From the NCBI GenBank assembly GCA_900553605.1, contig USDX01000001.1:150217-214216 (forward strand): a stretch of 64,000 nt of DNA. Reading direction: 5' to 3'. Both the position numbers and the translations under genes were made by a program. How positions within the stretch are numbered: the stretch's first letter is position 1; each line of letters starts with the position of its first letter. Origin of the DNA: an uncultured Eggerthella sp. Lineage in GTDB: Bacteria > Actinomycetota > Coriobacteriia > Coriobacteriales > Eggerthellaceae. The notes below the pieces were generated by a model, which had not been told where the DNA came from, made no database searches, and was given only the letters and a program-made list of their open reading frames with translations. Positions 59,192 through 64,000 of this stretch are shown piece by piece.

Positions 59192-60373
59192 ATGGAAAAA
59201 GGCTATTTTGCGGCAGCGTGGGGTGATGTGACTAAGTCGCCTGGTTGGGCATCGGTTTTGCTTCGTCTGGGTTTGCTGTGTCTTGTTCCCGTCTTTGGCG
59301 TTGTGGTGATGTATGGGTATCTTTTCTCGTGGGCTCGTGATATTGCATGGAATGTTCATCGTCCTCTTCCGAGAAAGGTCTTTGCCAACGAAGACGGAAG
59401 CCTCTATAGGCGCGGCTTTTTTATCTTCGTTGTTGCGTTGGTTTTTTCTCTCGTTCCAGAGATCGTTAACTTATTCATTGGCATGTCTGTTGGCTTTTCG
59501 TTTGGCAGCACCGCTTTGCATGGGTCGTATGTGCCGGCGCTCTTCGGCTCCATGCTCTGGCTTACCGGCAATTCGGCCAGTATAGCCCTGTCTTTTTTTG
59601 CGGCTTTGTTTTTCTGGGTTGGAGCGATGCGCGTCTCTTTGTATGGAACGCTTTCTTCGGGTTTCCAAATTCAGAAGATTTGGGCAATGATGAAACATGA
59701 TTTCATTGGGTTGCTGCGTATTGCCGGAATGGCAATTTTGATTGCTGTGGCTATCGCTTTTTCCGCCATAGTTTTCGCGCTGTTCTTTGCTCTGATTTGC
59801 AGCGGTTTGATTTGGCTGGTGTCGAGTGGTTCGTCGACATCCATGGTCGCCGCGGTCTTGATTGTTCTTTTGGGTGTTGCATTTTTTGCGTTGCTGCTAT
59901 TTGCTTCCGCGCTTCAAAACGCGTTGGTGTTTCGTGCATTGGGTTATTGGACCCGTCAATTCGATGTGAGCCTTTGGAGCGGCCAGGAGGACCCAATGCC
60001 CTTTGAGCGTAATGATATGCAACATTCCAATAGTGTTTCTGCGCATCAAAGTTTTGCTGCGCAGTGTGCTTCGGCATCAAGCCATGTTTCCGACGCGGCT
60101 TATGGAGGCGAGTCGTCTGTTGGCCCCATTCCCAGTGGCGTTCCGTCAGGTTTTGTTCAAACCGCGCCCTTCGCCGGCACGGGTGAGCCCATTGCTCAAC
60201 CCGCTCAAGCGCCCCATGACTCTGAGCCGCTTGCCCGGAGCTCTGAAGGTAATGACGGTACCGGCCCGCAGGTTCTTGAGTCGCCCGATGGCCCATCGTT
60301 GACTGGAGAGCAGCCACAAAACAGAGAGACAGACTCCCAGGCAAAGTCAGAGGGTGAATCCAAGACTAATTAG
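59192..60373 (+). CDS. DUF4013 membrane protein
   Basis: 393 aa from the ATG at 59192; AAAGGGGCC upstream. MEKGYFAAAWGDVTKSPGWASVLLRLGLLCLVPVFG is the DUF4013 pattern, with about six helices to residue 275. The last 115 residues are Ser/Pro/Gln-rich and hydrophilic, a cytoplasmic or disordered tail. Function unknown. Its end overlaps the convergent DUF2520 gene by 8 bases. Confidence 0.82.
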   Translation: MEKGYFAAAWGDVTKSPGWASVLLRLGLLCLVPVFGVVVMYGYLFSWARDIAWNVHRPLPRKVFANEDGSLYRRGFFIFVVALVFSLVPEIVNLFIGMSVGFSFGSTALHGSYVPALFGSMLWLTGNSASIALSFFAALFFWVGAMRVSLYGTLSSGFQIQKIWAMMKHDFIGLLRIAGMAILIAVAIAFSAIVFALFFALICSGLIWLVSSGSSTSMVAAVLIVLLGVAFFALLLFASALQNALVFRALGYWTRQFDVSLWSGQEDPMPFERNDMQHSNSVSAHQSFAAQCASASSHVSDAAYGGESSVGPIPSGVPSGFVQTAPFAGTGEPIAQPAQAPHDSEPLARSSEGNDGTGPQVLESPDGPSLTGEQPQNRETDSQAKSEGESKTN

Positions 60374-61187
60374 TTGCTCGGTGCTTTTCTTCTGCGATGC
60401 GAAGAAGGGTTTCGTTTAAGATTTGATACACCTCGCGTGTTTGCCCGTTAAGGCACGCGAGGTGTTTTTCTATGGTTGCCATGTCTCCACGTTCGGCGGG
60501 TCCCGTAAGTGAAGCGACGGTTCCTTCGTTGGCAACATGCTGGGCATTTCCCAGGAATAGAGGCGCAAGCGCTTTTTCGGCACTTTCGGAGCTGAATCCG
60601 CATTTTACCAACTCATCGCAAGACAGCCGATAGAGTGCAATAACATGATTTGAGGCCATTGCGGCTGCAGCGTGATAGCGCACCTTTTGTTCTGTTTCAA
60701 TAATCTGATAGGGGTTTCCCATTGCTTCAACTATCGAGATAGCTTCTTTGAGCTTCCCGCTGTCGCCTTCGATGGCGAAAAATGCCTTATGCAATTCTTT
60801 GGTGCTGGTGCTTTTCGATGGGATTGCGAAAAGGGGATGGATGGAATAAGCATTTGCTCCCCTTTCGTCGCATCCATTAAGCTCGGAAGAGGGAAGAGCT
60901 CCGCTGCAGTGGCAAATCAGCATCCCGTTTAGAACTTCGCTGCCATCTGAATCTCTAATTGTTTCCCAGGTGGGCACAATCTGGCCATCTGGCGTGGTAA
61001 TGAACAGGGCATCGCATTTTGCTGCGAGATCGATTGGCGACTCAAATGCTTGCGATCCCGTCAACCGGGCTGCCTCTTTAGCAGAGGCGTAGGTTTTGCT
61101 GGCGTATCCAACGAGTTCGTGTTCTTGCGCAAAGTAGCGCCCAAGCGAGCAACCGACTTTTCCTGCGCCAACAAAGCCTATCCTCAT
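60366..61187 (-). CDS. DUF2520 / Rossmann-like NADP-binding protein
   Basis: 273 aa. N-terminal Rossmann fold (RIGFVGAGKVGCSLGRYFA) and C-terminal DUF2520 helical domain with RYHAAAAMASNHVIALYRLS and PLFLGNAQHVANEGTVASLTGPAERGD. It resembles 3-hydroxyacid and pyrroline-5-carboxylate reductases; the substrate is unknown. In many genomes such genes sit beside panC or others, but here it is the last gene of a minus operon after carbonic anhydrase. Confidence 0.85.
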   Translation of the reverse strand: MRIGFVGAGKVGCSLGRYFAQEHELVGYASKTYASAKEAARLTGSQAFESPIDLAAKCDALFITTPDGQIVPTWETIRDSDGSEVLNGMLICHCSGALPSSELNGCDERGANAYSIHPLFAIPSKSTSTKELHKAFFAIEGDSGKLKEAISIVEAMGNPYQIIETEQKVRYHAAAAMASNHVIALYRLSCDELVKCGFSSESAEKALAPLFLGNAQHVANEGTVASLTGPAERGDMATIEKHLACLNGQTREVYQILNETLLRIAEEKHRATN

Positions 61188-61196
61188 GATGATTCT

Positions 61197-61757
61197 CTAC
61201 TCCTCGACAGGGGTTAGTTTTCCTGTAGTTGAATCGATGATAAACCCGCGTACTGTGATTGTCTCAGGGATAAGGGGATGGTGAGCAATAGTTCGGACAG
61301 TGGCGCGAACGCTTTCTTCACCATCGTCGAACCCTTGAAGCCATGTTTCGAAATCGATTCCGCAGTAATGCATCATGTCAATGTGATCTTGAGAGATTCC
61401 CGCATTCAGCATATGGCTGATCATGTCATCGGAATTCATGTGCTGAGCACCGCAGTTGCTGTGGCCAACTACCATGATCGTTTTCACGCCTAGCTCAAAA
61501 ACAGCTACCAGCAAGCTTCTGATAACGCTGCCAAAAGGATGGGATATCACACCGCCAGCGTTTTTGATTATCTTGGCATCGCCATTCTTGAGTCCCAATG
61601 CCGCTGGAAGAAGTTCGGTAAGGCGCGTGTCCATGCAGCTTACTATTGCCAGCTCTTTATCGGGGTATTTATCGGTTGAATATTTGAGATAGCCCTTTTC
61701 TTCGACAAATGCTTTATTGTGGGCCAGGATTTCATCTATGGTGCTCATGGCTTTCAT
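61197..61757 (-). CDS. Beta-class carbonic anhydrase
   Basis: 186 aa; converts CO2 and bicarbonate. Zinc ligands are in VSCMDTRL (Cys and Asp) and GHSNCGAQHM (His and Cys). The short type, as in many anaerobes. Its first 26 bases overlap the end of the YgbA-like gene, so the two are translated together. Confidence 0.92.
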   Translation of the reverse strand: MKAMSTIDEILAHNKAFVEEKGYLKYSTDKYPDKELAIVSCMDTRLTELLPAALGLKNGDAKIIKNAGGVISHPFGSVIRSLLVAVFELGVKTIMVVGHSNCGAQHMNSDDMISHMLNAGISQDHIDMMHYCGIDFETWLQGFDDGEESVRATVRTIAHHPLIPETITVRGFIIDSTTGKLTPVEE

Positions 61758-62100
61758 TGAGGTTTTTCCTTTTGCGATATACGTGCTGAACGGCCATAAG
61801 CGGGTGGTGGAGTATCATCCGCGGTCCACTATAGGCCATGATTTCCTTGATTCTTTGCCGCATGGCAGGTCGATAGCATTGGGTAGGGCAGGTGTCGCAG
61901 GTTCCACGGTGTTTGTGGGGACAGCGTCGCGTTCGCTCGAGGGAATAGTCGATAACCTTTGCGCATTCGGCGCAGAGCTTTTCTCCTTGAGCGCAAATGT
62001 GGTGATGGCCACGGCAAAATACAGCTGCCATGGCCATCACAGTTTTCTCGTCTTGTTCCAGTCTCTTCTTTTCGGAGGGACTAAGAATGGGGTCGGACAT
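61732..62100 (-). CDS. YgbA-like protein (nitrous oxide-stimulated promoter family)
   Basis: 122 aa with many cysteines and histidines: FCRGHHH, LCAECAKVIDYSLERTRRCPH, GTCDTCPTQCY and YSGPRMILHHP. This matches the YgbA_NO family; in enteric bacteria ygbA is induced by nitric oxide and controlled by NsrR. The Cys/His pattern suggests metal or cluster binding. It lies between fabK and carbonic anhydrase. Confidence 0.88.
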   Translation of the reverse strand: MSDPILSPSEKKRLEQDEKTVMAMAAVFCRGHHHICAQGEKLCAECAKVIDYSLERTRRCPHKHRGTCDTCPTQCYRPAMRQRIKEIMAYSGPRMILHHPLMAVQHVYRKRKNLNESHEHHR

Positions 62101-62110
62101 ACAACCTCAG

Positions 62111-63049
62111 CTATCCATAGATGCGCTTAAGCTCAGCGTAGGCGGCATCTGCTTCTTCCATTACGTCTGAAATAATCTTCGCGACGGGCTTAACTTCGGT
62201 AATTACCGGGGAGATCATGCCGGCGGAAAAGGCGCCGTTTTGGTAGTCGCCGTTATGGGCGCGTGCAATAGATCCTGTGCAGTAGTCATTCAGTTCCTCC
62301 TCCGACGCGCCAGCGTAATACTTCTCCCAGAAGCCATCGGTGAAGGGGTTCTTGATGCAGCGAACCTGCTTTTTGCCGGGGATGCCGGAAAGTACAGTGG
62401 CGTTGTCTTTGGAGTCAACAATGAGTTGCTTATATATGTCGGACACCGTGCACTCATCGGAGGTTAGGAAGATGGTGCCCATTTGAATGCCAACACACCC
62501 TAAAGCCAAGGCGGCAAGGAGGCCCCTGCCGTTAGCAAAACCGCCTGCTGCAATAACAGGGATATCTACAGCCTCTACTACTTGGGCAACCAAAGGAAGG
62601 GTGGTCATTGATCCAATGTGGCCACCGCCTTCAATTCCCTCGCAAATTACCGCTGCCGCTCCAAGCTTTTCCATTTTCTTAGCCGCGCGAGCGTGGGGTA
62701 CAAGAACAATTGCCTTGATGCCCGCTTCTGCAAGCTTGGGAACGATGGCCGCAGGGTTTCCAGCGGAAACTGTGCAAACCTGCACGCCTTCTTCGATGCA
62801 GACATCGGCGATCTCATCGATACGGTTGTTTTCCATGATCAAATTGACCGCAAAAGGCTTATCGGTCAGAGATCGTGCGGTCTGAATCTCTTCACGCATA
62901 TACTCGGGAGTGTCGAATCCGCACTGAATAACGCCCAGTCCGCCAGCATTAGATACGGCGGCAGCAAATTTTCCGTCGGTGATATGGGCCATGGCGCCCT
63001 GGATAATGGGGTATTCGATGTCGAGCAAGTCGCAAAGTTCGGTCTTCAT
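62111..63049 (-). CDS. fabK: FabK-like enoyl-ACP reductase II / nitronate monooxygenase family
   Basis: 312 aa from the ATG at 63049 with GGAGGG upstream; a longer reading to 63298 is not supported. FMN-binding barrel: IEYPIIQGAMAHITDGKFAAAVSNAGGLGVI, SLTDKPFAVNL, EGIEGGGHIG and GGFANGRGLLAALALGCVGIQMGT. The pattern fits FabK, the flavin enoyl-ACP reductase of fatty acid synthesis, better than nitronate monooxygenase. It heads a four-gene minus operon. No other fab gene is near. Confidence 0.85.
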   Translation of the reverse strand: MKTELCDLLDIEYPIIQGAMAHITDGKFAAAVSNAGGLGVIQCGFDTPEYMREEIQTARSLTDKPFAVNLIMENNRIDEIADVCIEEGVQVCTVSAGNPAAIVPKLAEAGIKAIVLVPHARAAKKMEKLGAAAVICEGIEGGGHIGSMTTLPLVAQVVEAVDIPVIAAGGFANGRGLLAALALGCVGIQMGTIFLTSDECTVSDIYKQLIVDSKDNATVLSGIPGKKQVRCIKNPFTDGFWEKYYAGASEEELNDYCTGSIARAHNGDYQNGAFSAGMISPVITEVKPVAKIISDVMEEADAAYAELKRIYG

Positions 63050-63086
63050 TAATAATTCCCTCCTAATTAAATAATCCCGAAATACA

Positions 63087-63100
63087 AGTTCGTTTGAACT
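63087..63100. promoter_or_regulatory. Inverted repeat upstream of fabK, candidate operator
   Basis: AGTTC-GTTT-GAACT, perfect 5-bp arms, 38 bases before the fabK start and next to a TATATA box on the minus strand. Suggests regulator binding; which protein is unknown. Confidence 0.35.
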
Positions 63101-63292
63101 ATATAAGCGAAGCATAGCATTAATAAGGTTAAGTATTTGTACACACGAAGAGAGACAGTTGCCAAGAGATACTGGTGAAGGTAATTGCAAATGCGATCGC
63201 TCCTCATTTCCTCCACAATGCAATATCCAGTACTGACCTGGTGGTATAGGCAAATTATCCGAAATAATGCATAGAATTTTGAGATTTCCCCC

Positions 63293-63320
63293 TTGCAATC
63301 CCCCCGAAGCGGGGTACTAT
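63293..63320 (+). promoter_or_regulatory. rrn promoter P1
   Basis: TTGCAA, 16-base spacer (with CCCC-GAAG-CGGGG symmetry), TACTAT. About 320 bases before the 16S start. Confidence 0.55.
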
Positions 63321-63428
63321 AGCTAAGCCTTCTGACGGGGGGCGCCCGCAAAGGGCGGCACCGAGTCGGCGAGCGGCCCGCAGAGCGGGGCGCGGGGCCG
63401 GAAGAGGAAACTTTCTCAAAAAAAGTCC

Positions 63429-63457
63429 TTGACACGGCGGGGCCAAGAGAGTAGATT
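63429..63457 (+). promoter_or_regulatory. rrn promoter P2
   Basis: Consensus TTGACA, 17-base spacer and TAGATT, about 185 bases before the 16S gene. The likely main rRNA promoter. The 592-base gap 63050-63641 holds these promoters and the GC-rich rRNA leader, and no gene. Confidence 0.75.
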
Positions 63458-63641
63458 ACTTTCTTGCGCGAACGGCGGAGCCGATTCGCGGCCGGGGCCC
63501 ACGGGCCCGGGCGGGAACCTTCAGAACCGGATACTGTGAGAGACGGAACATAAGTCAGATTCAAACCTGTCGATCAGCCGCCCGCACCGAAGCGGGAGAG
63601 GCGAGTTGACGTACTTTTTTATCTAGAATCAAACATCTTTT

Positions 63642-64000
<359 letters not shown>

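Overview
The window looks like the chromosome of a Coriobacteriia (Actinomycetota) member, most likely family Eggerthellaceae. The basis is the 5' third of a 16S rRNA gene at the right edge, an SPKTG-type sortase-anchored surface protein, four-subunit pyruvate:ferredoxin oxidoreductase, paired class III CoA-transferases with an MFS carrier, lutABC lactate oxidation, and zinc-ribbon membrane proteins. This suggests an anaerobe living on organic and amino acids. Genus is not called.

Layout. (1) 1-3.65 kb: a minus-strand operon of five genes, four of them starting with a CxxC/CxxC zinc ribbon, facing a divergent 71-aa XRE regulator across a perfect TGTGTCC-GATA-GGACACA palindrome. (2) 3.8-10.1 kb: a zinc-finger protein of unknown function, a 1152-aa coiled-coil CAP-domain cell-wall protein, and a fused hypoxanthine/uracil-type DNA glycosylase-Vsr repair protein. 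(3) 10.25-20.2 kb: ribosomal genes rplB to rpmD, then rplO-secY-adk behind a terminator. The S10 cluster lacks its usual first four genes (rpsJ, rplC, rplD, rplW) and the alpha operon does not follow. (4) 20.2-25.9 kb: a large GT-C-like membrane protein and porGDAB. (5) 26-32.9 kb: an FMN riboswitch and ribD-ribE-ribBA-ribH, then an Old Yellow Enzyme-HAD phosphatase fusion coupled to a zinc-ribbon/glycan-binding membrane protein. (6) 33-43.1 kb: aspartate aminotransferase, an HD hydrolase, an accessory block (two CoA-transferases, MFS, small membrane protein, LysR broken at a G9 tract) and a PutP-type symporter. The accessory block lies between two diverged copies of the HD-gene tail. (7) 43.2-47.7 kb: tRNA-Tyr/Thr/Met-tuf, rpmG, tRNA-Trp, secE-nusG-rplK-rplA. 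(8) 47.8-57.6 kb: HEAT-like protein, NAD-type isocitrate dehydrogenase, aconitase, a membrane protein, and lutABC on the minus strand. (9) 57.7-63.1 kb: L10 leader with rplJL, a DUF4013 membrane protein, and a minus operon fabK-ygbA-carbonic anhydrase-DUF2520. (10) 63.1-64 kb: tandem rrn promoters and the 16S start.

How genes fit together. lutABC would give pyruvate from lactate, PorGDAB would turn pyruvate into acetyl-CoA and reduced ferredoxin, and aconitase plus isocitrate dehydrogenase would supply 2-oxoglutarate, the keto acid partner of the aminotransferase. The riboflavin operon, shut by its own product through the riboswitch, supplies flavin for the OYE, FabK and other flavoenzymes. 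The most unusual items are the zinc-ribbon operon with its operator, the glycosylase-Vsr fusion, the OYE-HAD fusion next to the rib operon, and the repeat-flanked CoA-transferase block whose regulator carries a possible phase-variable tract. All functions are read from sequence motifs and family knowledge; no database search was run.
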